This document shows, piece after piece, positions 50,584 through 60,010 of a stretch of DNA of 64,000 nt. Source of the stretch: CAVRQM01 sp963822705 (lineage in GTDB: Bacteria > Pseudomonadota > Alphaproteobacteria > Acetobacterales > Acetobacteraceae). Both the position numbers and the translations under genes were made by a program. Position 1 is the first letter of the stretch. Every line of letters begins with the position of its first letter. The notes under the pieces are model-generated. The model was not told the DNA's origin. It did no database searches and saw only the letters and a list, made by a program, of their open reading frames with translations. The stretch is from positions 248,001-312,000 of the forward strand of contig CAWGIX010000006.1 of assembly GCA_963822705.1 (NCBI GenBank). The letters are read 5' to 3'.

Positions 50584-52035
50584 GTGGACGAAACTTCTCC
50601 CCGCGTGCGCGACGTTCCGATCGGGTTGCACGCCACCGGGTATCGGCGCGAGACCGATGCAATGGGCGCGATCGAGGTTCCCGCCGACCGCTACTGGGGC
50701 GCCCAGACCCAGCGCAGCCTGCACCATTTTGCCATCGGCGACGATCGCGTGCCGAAAGCGCTGTATCACGCCTACGGCATCATCAAACGTGCCGCGGCCG
50801 AGGTGCATGCGGCGGCGGGGCGAATGCCGGGGTGGAAGGCCGAGGCGATCATCCGCGCGGCCGACGAGGCGGCATCGGGCGCGCTGGACGGGCATTTTCC
50901 GCTGTATCTGTGGCAGACCGGGTCCGGCACGCAGACCAACATGAACGTCAACGAGGTGCTGGCCAACCGTGCGATCCAGCTGCTCGGCGGAGAAATCGGC
51001 AGCAAGCGGCCGGTGCATCCGAACGACGACGTCAATCTGGGCCAGTCGTCCAACGATACGTTCCCGACCGCCATGCATGTCGCCGCCGTGCTGGCGCTTG
51101 AGGACGAGTTGCTGCCGCGCGTGGAAGCGCTGCGGGAGGCGATCGCGGAAAAAGCGGAGGCATGGACGGACGTTGTCAAGATCGGACGCACGCATTTGCA
51201 GGACGCGGTGCCGTTGACGGTCGGCCAGGAATGGTCCGGCTATGCGGCGCAATTATCCGATGCGCTGGACGGCGTGCGTCACAGTTTGGCGGCGCTCCAT
51301 AAATTGGCGGCGGGCGGCACCGCCGTGGGCACGGGCCTGAATGCCCCGCCGGGTTTCTCCCGCGATATAGCGGCGCGGATTGCGGCGCTGACGGGAAAGC
51401 CGTTCGAGACCGCGTCCAACAAGTTCGCGGCGCTGGGCGGCCTTGACGCGATCGTTGCCGTCTCCGCAGCATTGCGCGGGCTGGCCGTGGTGCTGCAAAA
51501 GATTGCCAACGACATCCGCTGGCTGGCCAGTGGCCCGCGCTGCGGGTTCGGCGAACTGCAGCTGCCGGAAAACGAGCCGGGTTCGTCCATCATGCCCGGA
51601 AAAGTGAACCCGACGCAGTGCGAGGCCATGGTGATGGTCTGCACCCAGGTACTGGCTCTGGACGGCGCGGTGGCGTCCGCCGGCGCGCAGGGCAATTTCG
51701 AGTTGAACGTGATGCGCCCGCTGGCGATCGGCAACGTGCTGCACATGGCGGCGATTTTGGGCGATGCCAGCGAAAAATTCAGGTTGCACGCGATAGACGG
51801 CCTGGAGCTGGATCGTGGCCGCATCGCCGAGCTGGTGGAGCGCTCGCTGATGCTGGTGACCGCTCTGACGCCGGTGATCGGCTATGATGCCGCGGCGCGC
51901 ATTGCGCATGAGGCGAGTGAGCACGGCAGCACGCTACGGGAGGCGGCATTGGCGTCGGGCCTGATCGATGCGCAGGCGTTCGACGCGGCGGTCGATGCGC
52001 GGAGCATGGTGGGAAAGGGCGTGGCAGGCGCCTGA
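50584..52035 (+). CDS. fumC: Fumarate hydratase, class II
   Basis: About 483 residues from GTG 50584. The conserved N-terminus RRETDAMGAIEVPADRYWGA lies about 20 residues in. Active-site segments are GSGTQTNMNVNEVLANRA, NDDVNLGQSSNDTFPTAMH, IGRTHLQDAVPLTVGQE and the signature GSSIMPGKVNPTQCEAM. It hydrates fumarate to L-malate in the TCA cycle and is the oxygen-stable, iron-free type. The GTG is favoured by the AGAGGA in the last tandem unit upstream; the ATG at 50662 would cut conserved sequence. No frame disruption. Confidence 0.93.
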   Translation: MDETSPRVRDVPIGLHATGYRRETDAMGAIEVPADRYWGAQTQRSLHHFAIGDDRVPKALYHAYGIIKRAAAEVHAAAGRMPGWKAEAIIRAADEAASGALDGHFPLYLWQTGSGTQTNMNVNEVLANRAIQLLGGEIGSKRPVHPNDDVNLGQSSNDTFPTAMHVAAVLALEDELLPRVEALREAIAEKAEAWTDVVKIGRTHLQDAVPLTVGQEWSGYAAQLSDALDGVRHSLAALHKLAAGGTAVGTGLNAPPGFSRDIAARIAALTGKPFETASNKFAALGGLDAIVAVSAALRGLAVVLQKIANDIRWLASGPRCGFGELQLPENEPGSSIMPGKVNPTQCEAMVMVCTQVLALDGAVASAGAQGNFELNVMRPLAIGNVLHMAAILGDASEKFRLHAIDGLELDRGRIAELVERSLMLVTALTPVIGYDAAARIAHEASEHGSTLREAALASGLIDAQAFDAAVDARSMVGKGVAGA

Positions 52036-52072
52036 AGGTGCAGTGCCACCGTCCCGAGACATCGTCGAATAC

Positions 52073-52101
52073 GTATCGAATACGAGACAATATGGGCGTG
52101 C
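52073..52101. repeat. Short dispersed repeat, copy B
   Basis: GTATCGA, 7 bases, then ACAATATGGGCGTGC, matching copy A at 23187-23214. It lies between the convergent fumC and ABC transporter genes. A 9-base direct repeat, TCGAATACG (52065 and 52076), overlaps it. Confidence 0.4.
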
Positions 52102-52159
52102 ATAGGTAGGCTCAGGAAGTGCCTGGCTTTCAGCCGGGAGCGGGCGCCGAGGAGGCGGA

Positions 52160-52187
52160 AAGTAGAAAAGCGGCGGATGCATCCGCC
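52160..52187 (-). terminator. Candidate terminator of the ABC transporter operon
   Basis: GGCGGATGCATCCGCC (52172-52187) is a perfect palindrome. On the minus strand it is followed by GCTTTTCTACTTTCC, a T-rich tract, about 110 bases after the ABC ATPase stop. A second stem, CGCGCT/AGCGCG, lies just upstream (52189-52204). The rest of 52036-52298 holds no supported gene. Confidence 0.45.
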
Positions 52188-52298
52188 CCGCGCTGACCAG
52201 CGCGCAAAAATTCCGACTTATGAAGGACCCGGGGTGAGGGTCTTGCGGCGTTGAAAGTCGATCCGAACGGTCGCTGTTACGAGTTCCTGCCGGCCAAG

Positions 52299-53999
52299 TT
52301 AGGCGCTGGCGGCTTGGGCCGGCGTGTCGATGCGCGCCGATTTGAGCGCCGCGAGCGCCTGGGCTCGCTGGCCGCGCACCTCGTCCAGCCAGTCCGGCCG
52401 CATCTCGGGCACGCTGGACAGCAGAAGCTGGGTGTAGGGATGATACGGCGGAGCAAAGACTTGCTCCGTCTCCCCGCCCGCGACCAGCCTGCCTTTCAGC
52501 ATGACCGCCACCTTGTTGGCGATCCGTTTCACCGTGCCGAGGTCGTGGGTGATGAACAGATAGGCGACCCCCAAATCCGCCTGCAGTTGTTTCAGCAGCC
52601 GCAGGATCTCCTCGCCGACCAGCTGGTCCAGGGCCGAGGTCACCTCGTCGCAGATGATCAGGTCCGGCTCCGCCGCCAGTGCCCGCGCAATGCCGACGCG
52701 CTGCTTCTGGCCGCCCGACAACTCGCCCGGGGTACGGTTGATGAAGCTCTCCGGCAGGTCCATCAGGCGCAGCAATTCCAGCACCCGTTCGCGCACCTGC
52801 CGGCGACTGCGGCCGAAATAGAATTGCACCGGGCGGCCGATGATTTCCAGCAACGTCTGGTTCGGGTTCAACGCCACGTCTGGCATCTGGTAGATCATCT
52901 GGATGCGCCGCAACTGGTCGCGCGTGCGGTCACCCAGCCGCGGCGACAGCTGCTCGCCGTTGAAGCGGATGTCGCCGCTCTGCCGCGGCAACAGGCCGAT
53001 CACCACCCGCGCCAGCGTCGACTTGCCGCTACCGCTCTCGCCCACCACCGCCACGGTGTCGCCGCGATAGACGCTGACACCCACGTCGTCGATCACGCGG
53101 ACCAGGCCGGAGTAGCTCGCGACGACGTGCTCCACGGCGAGCACCGGGCGAGTGCCTTGCTCCTTGGCGCCGGCAAAACCATGACCCGTCACCCGCTCGG
53201 CCACCAGCCGGCGCGTGTATTCCTCGCGCGGCGCCTGGAGGATCTGCACCGCGGTGCCGTACTCGACCATCTTGCCGTGGCGCAGCACCATGATGTTGTC
53301 GGCGATCTGCGCCACCACCGCGAGGTCGTGCGTGATGTAGATCGCCGCCGTGCCGCTTTCGGCGATCAGTTTCTTGAAGGATACGAGCACTTCCACCTGG
53401 GTGGTGACGTCCAGCGCCGTGGTCGGCTCGTCGAACACCAGGATATCGGGTTTCGCCGCCATCGCCATCGCCGCCATGGCGCGCTGCAACTGGCCGCCGC
53501 TGACCTGGTGCGGGTAGCGGTCGCCGATGTGCTCGGGGTCCGGCAGCTCAAGTTCGCGGAACAGCTGTATCGCTCGGGCGCGGGCATCGGCCCCGCTCAT
53601 CAGGCCCTGGCGCAGCGGGATTTCGGTCACCTGCTCCATCAGCGTCATTGCCGGATTGAAGCTGGCGGCGGCGGATTGGGCGATATAGGCCACACCGGGC
53701 CCGCGCAGCGCGCGGCGCTCCGCCGCCGTCATCTTGCGGATATCGCGGCCCTGGAAGTCGATGATGCCGCCAACGATGAAGCAGCCGGAGCGGGTATAGC
53801 CCAGGCAGGCGAGGCCGATAGTGGATTTGCCCGCCCCGCTCTCGCCGATCAGTCCAACCACCTCGCCCCGCTTCAGGTCAAAACTGACGTCGTGGACCAG
53901 GACCGGGCCTTCCCCGAGATCGTTCTTGGCCTGAATGCGCAGGTCGGTCACCGTCAGGATAGTCTCGCCTGCGACCCGGCCTCCGGCGTGCTTCTGCAT
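52299..53999 (-). CDS. Oligopeptide/dipeptide-type ABC transporter, fused double ATPase
   Basis: 566 residues with two complete ATPase domains (DppD and DppF-like) in one chain. The N-half has Walker A IGESGAGKSTIGLACL, signature HQVSGGQLQRAMA and Walker B ILVFDEPTTALD. The C-half has VGESGSGKSTLARV, ELSGGQKQRVGIARAL and LIICDEVTSALD. Each half ends with the family tail for peptide transporters (REEYTRRLVAE and YHPYTQLLLSSVPE). ATG 53999 overlaps the permease stop as TGATG. It powers the importer encoded by the next three genes; the substrate may be an N-methylated compound, from the context on the right. Confidence 0.88.
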   Translation of the reverse strand: MQKHAGGRVAGETILTVTDLRIQAKNDLGEGPVLVHDVSFDLKRGEVVGLIGESGAGKSTIGLACLGYTRSGCFIVGGIIDFQGRDIRKMTAAERRALRGPGVAYIAQSAAASFNPAMTLMEQVTEIPLRQGLMSGADARARAIQLFRELELPDPEHIGDRYPHQVSGGQLQRAMAAMAMAAKPDILVFDEPTTALDVTTQVEVLVSFKKLIAESGTAAIYITHDLAVVAQIADNIMVLRHGKMVEYGTAVQILQAPREEYTRRLVAERVTGHGFAGAKEQGTRPVLAVEHVVASYSGLVRVIDDVGVSVYRGDTVAVVGESGSGKSTLARVVIGLLPRQSGDIRFNGEQLSPRLGDRTRDQLRRIQMIYQMPDVALNPNQTLLEIIGRPVQFYFGRSRRQVRERVLELLRLMDLPESFINRTPGELSGGQKQRVGIARALAAEPDLIICDEVTSALDQLVGEEILRLLKQLQADLGVAYLFITHDLGTVKRIANKVAVMLKGRLVAGGETEQVFAPPYHPYTQLLLSSVPEMRPDWLDEVRGQRAQALAALKSARIDTPAQAASA

Positions 54000-54826
54000 C
54001 AAGCTCCCTCCCCGTGCGCGCGCGAGTGAAGCGCCAGCATCCAGTCCACCACGAAGTTCACGCCGATGGTCAGCAAGGCGATGGCTGCCGCCGGGAACAG
54101 CGGCGCCGGGACGTCCAGATTGATGCCGTCGCGGTAGTCGCGCACCATGCTGCCCCAGTCGGCGAGTGGCGGCTGCACGCCCAGGCCCAGGAACGACAGC
54201 GCGGCGATGAACAGGAAGGTGAAACTGAAGCGCAGGCCGAACTCGGCGATCAGCGGCGCCATGGCGTTGGGCAGGATTTCGCGGCGTATCACCCACCACA
54301 AGCCTTCGCCGCGCACCCGCGCCACCTCGACATACTCCAGCGCCGCCACGTTCATCGCCACCGCACGCGCCAGCCGGAACACTTTCACGCTGTCCAGAAC
54401 GGCGATGGTGACGATCAGCACCGGCAGCGCGGTGCCCAGCACCGACAGCACGATGAAGGCAAAGATCAGCGTCGGCATCGACAGGATCAGGTCGACCAGC
54501 CGCGACAGCGCGGTATCCACCCAGCCGCGGCTGATGGCGGCGGCAAAACCGGTCAGCACCCCGATGCTGAACGACATGCAGGTGATGATCAGCGACAGGC
54601 CGATCGACATGCGCGCGCCGTAGAGCAGGCGGCTGAACAGGTCGCGGCCCAAATTGTCGAGGCCGAACAAGTGCATCCAGCTGGGATCATCATAGGCGTC
54701 GCCGACTATGTCCGCTTGGCCGAACGGTGCGATCAGCGGTGCGCCGATGGCGCCGAGCAGGTTCACCGCAATGATGAACAGCCCGAGAAGTGCCGTGATC
54801 GGGACGCGGTGACCGAACAGGCGCAT
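53999..54826 (-). CDS. ABC transporter permease, DppC/OppC type
   Basis: 275 residues, six membrane segments. HLFGLDNLGRDLFSRLLYGA followed by RMSIGLSL is the DppC start block, and EYVEVARVRGEGLWWVIRRE contains the EAA loop that contacts the ATPase. FIAALSFLGLGVQPPLADWG is the typical C-terminal motif. It ends with the TGATG overlap to the ATPase gene and starts three bases after DppB-like ends. Confidence 0.88.
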   Translation of the reverse strand: MRLFGHRVPITALLGLFIIAVNLLGAIGAPLIAPFGQADIVGDAYDDPSWMHLFGLDNLGRDLFSRLLYGARMSIGLSLIITCMSFSIGVLTGFAAAISRGWVDTALSRLVDLILSMPTLIFAFIVLSVLGTALPVLIVTIAVLDSVKVFRLARAVAMNVAALEYVEVARVRGEGLWWVIRREILPNAMAPLIAEFGLRFSFTFLFIAALSFLGLGVQPPLADWGSMVRDYRDGINLDVPAPLFPAAAIALLTIGVNFVVDWMLALHSRAHGEGA

Positions 54827-54829
54827 GGC

Positions 54830-55780
54830 TCAGCGCGGCTGTCGCAGGGGGCGCGGGTTGCTGAGGATCGCCAGCACGTCCGCGGTCATGTTCAGCAGAA
54901 TGAAGGCGGCGGCGAAAATCAGGCCGCAGGCTTGCACGACGGGCACGTCGTGCTTGGACATCGCATCGACCATCAACTGGCCGAGCCCCGGGTAGACGAA
55001 TACCTGCTCAACGATCACCACGCCCACGATCAGGTAGGCCAGGTTGAGCGCGATCACGTTGATGATCGGCGCCAACGCATTGGGGAAAGCGTGCTTGACC
55101 ACGACGCGGGATTTCGGCAGGCCCTTCAAAAAAGCCATCTCGATGTAGGGGCTCGACATGATGTTGAGCACGGAGGCTCGCGTCATGCGCATCATATGCG
55201 CCACGATCACCAGCACCAGGGTCAGCATCGGCAGGAACGCCAGATCCAGCCGGATCAGCATCGGCGTGTCCGGCGTGACATTGGCTAGGCTGGGAAACCA
55301 GCCGAGGCGCACGGCCAGATATTTCACCAGCAGATAGCCCACGAGGTATTCCGGTATCGAGATCGACAGCAGGGTGAAGAAGTTCACCAGCCGATCGTAT
55401 ATTCCGCCGCGCCAGATCGCTGCCATCAGTCCCAGCACCACCGCGAGCGGTACCGCGATGACTGCGGCATACACGGCCAGGAACAACGTGTTCTTGATGC
55501 GCGGGGTCAGTTCCAGCAGCACGTCGCGGTGGTTAGCGAGGCTGCGGCCGAAATCGCCCCGTCCTGCGCCGCCCAGCCACTTTATGTATCGCACCGGCGC
55601 AGGCTGGTCCAGGCCGAGCTCGGCGCGCAACTCTTCAACGAATTCCGGCGTGGCGCTGTTCTGCAGAATTGCCGACGCGACGTCGCCCGGCAGGATCTCG
55701 GTGCCCGCGAAGATGAGCACCGAGGCTGCCAGCAGGGTCGCCAACCCAAGTCCAAGCCGGAGGCTGATAAGGCGGAGCAA
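54830..55780 (-). CDS. ABC transporter permease, DppB/OppB type
   Basis: 316 residues with six membrane segments. The family opening is LRLGLGLATLLAASVLIF with LPGDVA, then GRGDFGRSLANHRDVLLELT, and the EAA loop YIEMAFLKGLPKSRVVVKHA. VEQVFVYPGLGQLMVDAM closes. It is the partner of the DppC-type subunit. It starts 4 bases after the stop of the substrate-binding protein gene. Confidence 0.88.
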   Translation of the reverse strand: MLRLISLRLGLGLATLLAASVLIFAGTEILPGDVASAILQNSATPEFVEELRAELGLDQPAPVRYIKWLGGAGRGDFGRSLANHRDVLLELTPRIKNTLFLAVYAAVIAVPLAVVLGLMAAIWRGGIYDRLVNFFTLLSISIPEYLVGYLLVKYLAVRLGWFPSLANVTPDTPMLIRLDLAFLPMLTLVLVIVAHMMRMTRASVLNIMSSPYIEMAFLKGLPKSRVVVKHAFPNALAPIINVIALNLAYLIVGVVIVEQVFVYPGLGQLMVDAMSKHDVPVVQACGLIFAAAFILLNMTADVLAILSNPRPLRQPR

Positions 55781-55784
55781 GCCG

Positions 55785-57375
55785 CTACGCCTTCAGCCAG
55801 GCGGTCTCGATGATGTAGCCGCCGTCCAGATCGAACAGCTCGTATGGCACATGCCCGCCGACCTTGGAATTGTGCGCGTCGATCCAGTTCTTGAACGCCG
55901 GGATCAGGGCTGCAGCGTCGTCGTGCAGCAGTCGCCTGGCAATCTCCGACCAGCTGTTTGCGCTTGGCGTCATCGAGCTCGGCCTTGGCCTGCTTCAGCA
56001 ACTGGTCGAATTTCGGGTCGCGGTAATGGCTCTCGTTCCACACCGCGTCGCTGGCGAACGCGACCGCCAGCATCTGCGTAGCCGCGGTGCGGCCGGCCCA
56101 GTAACTGGTCACGCACGATCCCTTCAGCCAGACGTTTTCCCAAAAACCGTCGGCAGGCTCCTTTTTCACTTCGATCTTGATGCCGGCTTTGGCGGCGCTC
56201 TGCTGCATCAGCTCGGACATGTCCACGGCACCGGTGAAGGCCGCATCCGAGGTCTGGATGACGATGGTGCCGTCGAAACCCGACTTTTTCGCGAACGACT
56301 TGGCCTTGTCCGGATCGTAGGAGATCTGCGGGATGCTGGCGTTATAGAATGCGTCGCTCTTGCTGATCGGGTGGTCGTTGCCGACCGTGCCATAGCCCGC
56401 GAACAGCGTTTTCACCAGCTGCTCGCGATCGACGGCATACTGCATGGCACGGCGCAAGTCCGCGTTGTCGAACGGAGCCTTGTCGCGCATCATCGAGGTC
56501 AGCGTGAACCAGCCGCCCTGGGCTACGACCAGTTCCAGGCCCTTGCGCTTCTTGATCAGGCCGGCTTCCTTCGGATCGACGCGATGCGTAATGTCCACCT
56601 GGCCCGAGATCAGCGCGTTCATGCGCGCGGCAAGGTCGTTGATCACGGTCACGTCGAACGAGTCGACGTGCGCCTTGCCTTCCTTCCAGTAGTTGGGAGA
56701 GCGCTTGCCGGTGGCCCGCACGCCCGGATCGTACTGCTCGATCACATAGCCGCCGGTGCCGATGCCCTTGCTGAAATCGGTCGTGCCGTTGGGCACCATC
56801 TTGGCGTGGTAGTCGGTCAGCACGGTCGGGAAATCGGCATCGCCCGAAGACAAGGTGACCAGAATCTGATTATCGCTCAGCTTCTTGACGTCGGTGATCT
56901 CGGCGAACAGCGCCTTTGCACCCGAGGTCGTTTTGGGGCCGCGATGCAGGTTGATAGAGAAGATCGCGTCGTCGGCGTCAAACGTCTTGCCGTTGTGAAA
57001 GGTGACGCCCTTGCGCAGATTCACCACCCACTCCGTGGCACCGGGCTTGGCCTCCCAGCTTTCCGCCAGTTCCGGCGCGGGCTTGTTGTCCGGCGTCACC
57101 TGCACCAGCGAGTTGTAGACGGCCGCACCGACATCGACGTTCACGGTGTCGGTCCAGGTGGTGGGATCGAGGCTGTCGGTGGTGCTGCCGCCGGCCATGC
57201 CGAGGCGGAGATTGCCGCCCTTGACCGGCGTGTCGGCGGCGTGCGCCTCGATGCTGGCGACCATCGTGCCCAGCACCGCGGCCGTGGCCCCGGCCGCCGC
57301 TGCGCGTCCCAAGAATTCACGGCGCGATATCCGTCCGGTCAGGTGCTGTTGTTTCAGAAACTCAAGCTCGGTCAT
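55785..57375 (-). CDS. Extracellular solute-binding protein, family 5 (frameshifted)
   Basis: About 529 residues. The N-terminus has a twin-arginine-like signal, GRISRREFLGRAAAAGATAA. The mature lobe has LRLGMAGGSTTDSLDPTTW, VNLRKGVTFHNGKTFDADD, and NADLRRAMQYAVDREQLV, all typical of DppA/OppA-type proteins. Near 55955 an extra G shifts the frame; the other frame gives EIARRLLHDDAAALIPAFKN, then ELFDLDGGYIIETAWLKA at the end. It captures the substrate for the importer. The intact reading puts its stop at 55785, before the permease start, so the order is SBP-DppB-DppC-ATPase. Confidence 0.85.
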
Positions 57376-57443
57376 CTGTTCGTGCCTCTCTCGGGAGCAG
57401 GGATCGGTTTTGTCGGGCCAAGCCGGCAGGGCCGTTTGATCCG

Positions 57444-57471
57444 ATCATCGGGGCGTTTGGGCGAGAGTCAA
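57444..57471 (-). promoter_or_regulatory. Candidate promoter of the ABC transporter operon
   Basis: On the minus strand TTGACT (57466-57471) and GATGAT (57444-57449) are 16 bases apart, about 70 bases before the binding-protein ATG. The rest of the divergent region (57376-57586) has TTGACA at 57483 read rightward, but no good -10 at the right distance. Confidence 0.35.
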
Positions 57472-57586
57472 CAGGAAGTGAATTGACACCACATAATACT
57501 GGTCCCCGGGGGCATCGGTTGACCGCCGCCGGTCGCCGCGCCAGCCTTCTGCCGCGAACGACCGGGAGGCGGAAGTTGCGCGGAGC

Positions 57587-60010
57587 ATGACGGAACATGT
57601 GCGCGTGGCGGTCATCGGCGGGGGCGCCGTCGGCTGCAGCGCCGCCTATCACTTGGCCCGGCGGGGCTGGACCGACGTGCTGCTGCTGGAGCAGGACGAG
57701 CTTACCAGCGGCTCAACCTGGCACGCCGCCGGCAACTGCCCGACGTTTTCCACGAGTTGGTGCCTGATGCGTTTGCAGGCGTATTCGGCGTCGCTGTATC
57801 GCACGCTGGGGGAGGCGGTCGACTACCCGATCGGCTACCACGTTACCGGATCGGTGCGGCTGGCACATACGCGCGAGCGCATGGACGAGTTTGCGCATGT
57901 GCTGGGCATGGCGCATGCCCAGGGTTTGGATTACGAGTTGCTGTCGCCAAGCGAGTTGCGAGCGCGCTACCCGCTCTGCGAGACCGACGGCATTCTCGGC
58001 GCGCTCTGGGACCCGCATGACGGCGACATCGACCCCGCGCAGCTGACCCAGGCATTGGCGAAAGGCGCGCGGGATTTGGGCGTGCGCATCCGCCGTTTCA
58101 CGAAAGTCACGGGACTGCGGCGCGAGAGCGGCGCATGGGTCGTGTCGACCGGCAGCGGCGACATCGTGGCCGAGACGGTGGTCAACGCGGCGGGCTACCG
58201 GGCAAGCGGAGTGATGGGGCTGCTCGGGCAGCAATTGCCTGCGGTCTCGATGTCGCACCAGTACCTGGTCACCGAGGACGTGCCGGAATTGCGCGACCGT
58301 CCGGAACGGCTGCCGCTGCTGCGCGACCCGGACGTTTCGTACTACCTGCGGCAGGAGCGGTTCGGGTTTTTGCTCGGTCCGTACGAGTGGCAGGCCACGC
58401 CGATGTGGCTGGACGGGATGCCCGAGGATTTTGCCCACAGATTGTGGGACGACGATCTGGAGCGGCTGCAGGACTACATCGAGGCGGCGTGCGCGCGGGT
58501 GCCGGCGCTGGCCACCGCCGGCGTGCGCCGGGTGGTGAACGGTCCCATCCCGTATTCGCCCGACGGCAACCCCTATGTCGGCCCGGCGCACGGGCTGCGC
58601 GATTTTTTTCACGCCAACACGTTCAGTTTCGGCATTGCCCAGGCCGGGGGCGCCGGAAAAATTCTGGCCGAGTGGGTGATCGACGGCGCGCCGGAGTGGG
58701 ACTCTTGGGCGTGCGATCCGCGTCGCTACGGCCGCTTCGCCACGCAAAGTTTTACCGTCGCCAAGGCCGTCGAAGTTTATCAGAACGAATACGCCCCGGC
58801 GTTTCCGAACGAGGAGCGGCCCGCTGGCCGGCCACTCGCGACCTCGCCGCTTTACGGTCTTCTGCGTGACAAGGGCGCGCGATTTGGCGCGCGCGGCGGG
58901 TGGGAGAGGGCAACTTGGTTCGGCACCTCGCCCGAGCAGCCGGGCGAAGACAAACCGAGCTTCCGGCGGGCAAGGGTCTGGTTCGATGCGGTCGGCCGTG
59001 AGGTGCAGGCAGTGCGCGAGCGCGTTGGCGTGCTGGACCTGCCGGGTTTCACGAAATTCTTTGTCGAGGGGCGGGGAGCGGCGGGATTTCTCGATCGGCT
59101 GCTGTGCTCGCGGCTGCCGCGCATCGGGCGGCTCGGCCTGGCCTACGCGCTCGACCGGCGCGGCCGGGTGCTGAGCGAATTTACGGTTTCGCGGCTGGCA
59201 CACGATCGGTTCTATCTGTGCTGCGCAGCGAGCGCCGAGCAGCATGACGAGGACGTGCTGCGTGCGGCCGTGTCCGCAGACGGTTCCGTTGCGGTGCGGG
59301 CTGTCACGAGTGAGCTCGGTACACTGGTGGTGGCCGGGCCGCGCGCCCGCGACGTGCTGGGGCCGCTCGTGGACACGGACCTGTCCAGCGCCGCTTTTCC
59401 GTGGCTCGCGGTTCGGGAAATCGCAGTGGCGGGCATTTCCCTTACGGCGCTGCGGGTGAACTATGTGGGGGAACTGGGCTGGGAACTGCACGCTCCGATG
59501 CAGGCGCTCCCGGTTTTGTACGATGCCCTCTGGCAAGCCGGCGCGCCGTATGGGATTGCGGATTTCGGCATCTACGCCGTGGACAGCTTGCGCCTGGAAA
59601 AATGCTACCGCGGGTGGAAGACGGATCTGGAAACCGGGTACTCGCCTCTGGAAGCTTCGCTTGACCGGTTCGTCGATTTCTCGAAACCGGATTTTGTAGG
59701 CCGGCTGCCGGTCCTGTCCGAGCGGCAGCACGGGCCGGCGCAACGCATGGCGCCGCTGGTGCTCGACGAAGCAGGCGACGCGGACGCACCAGCGCTTTCA
59801 ACCGTGTTTGCAGGCGACGACCGGGTGGGTTTGGTCACTTCCGGCGGCTGGAGTTTTACGCTCGGTTGCAGCGTGGCGCTGGCATATCTGGAGACAGCCT
59901 ACGCGGAGGCAGGTACGCGCGTGGCGGTCGATGTGCTCGGCGAGCGGCGAGCCGCTACCGTGGCGAGCGAGCCGCTCTACGATCCCCGCAACGAGCGGCT
60001 GCGCGCGTGA
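57587..60010 (+). CDS. FAD-dependent demethylase with GcvT domain (dimethylglycine/sarcosine dehydrogenase family)
   Basis: 807 residues. FAD domain with VAVIGGGAVGCSAAYHLARR and TSGSTWHAAGN, where His is the usual covalent-FAD site. It is followed by an FAO_M-like linker (FHANTFSFGIAQAGGAGKI, and FFTKVAKAVE-like TVAKAVEVYQNEY) and a folate-binding GcvT N/C module: RVGVLDLPGFTKFFVEGRGA, VNYVGELGWELHAP and DSLRLEKCYRGWKTDLETGY. Such enzymes oxidise an N-methyl group and pass the C1 unit to tetrahydrofolate. Known substrates are dimethylglycine, sarcosine and some betaine-derived amines; the one here is unknown. It overlaps the next gene (GTGA). Confidence 0.85.
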   Translation: MTEHVRVAVIGGGAVGCSAAYHLARRGWTDVLLLEQDELTSGSTWHAAGNCPTFSTSWCLMRLQAYSASLYRTLGEAVDYPIGYHVTGSVRLAHTRERMDEFAHVLGMAHAQGLDYELLSPSELRARYPLCETDGILGALWDPHDGDIDPAQLTQALAKGARDLGVRIRRFTKVTGLRRESGAWVVSTGSGDIVAETVVNAAGYRASGVMGLLGQQLPAVSMSHQYLVTEDVPELRDRPERLPLLRDPDVSYYLRQERFGFLLGPYEWQATPMWLDGMPEDFAHRLWDDDLERLQDYIEAACARVPALATAGVRRVVNGPIPYSPDGNPYVGPAHGLRDFFHANTFSFGIAQAGGAGKILAEWVIDGAPEWDSWACDPRRYGRFATQSFTVAKAVEVYQNEYAPAFPNEERPAGRPLATSPLYGLLRDKGARFGARGGWERATWFGTSPEQPGEDKPSFRRARVWFDAVGREVQAVRERVGVLDLPGFTKFFVEGRGAAGFLDRLLCSRLPRIGRLGLAYALDRRGRVLSEFTVSRLAHDRFYLCCAASAEQHDEDVLRAAVSADGSVAVRAVTSELGTLVVAGPRARDVLGPLVDTDLSSAAFPWLAVREIAVAGISLTALRVNYVGELGWELHAPMQALPVLYDALWQAGAPYGIADFGIYAVDSLRLEKCYRGWKTDLETGYSPLEASLDRFVDFSKPDFVGRLPVLSERQHGPAQRMAPLVLDEAGDADAPALSTVFAGDDRVGLVTSGGWSFTLGCSVALAYLETAYAEAGTRVAVDVLGERRAATVASEPLYDPRNERLRA

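Noticed and set aside
57483..57510. Perfect TTGACA as the promoter of the demethylase genes
   Set aside because: No acceptable -10 hexamer occurs 15-19 bases downstream; it may be part of a regulator site instead.
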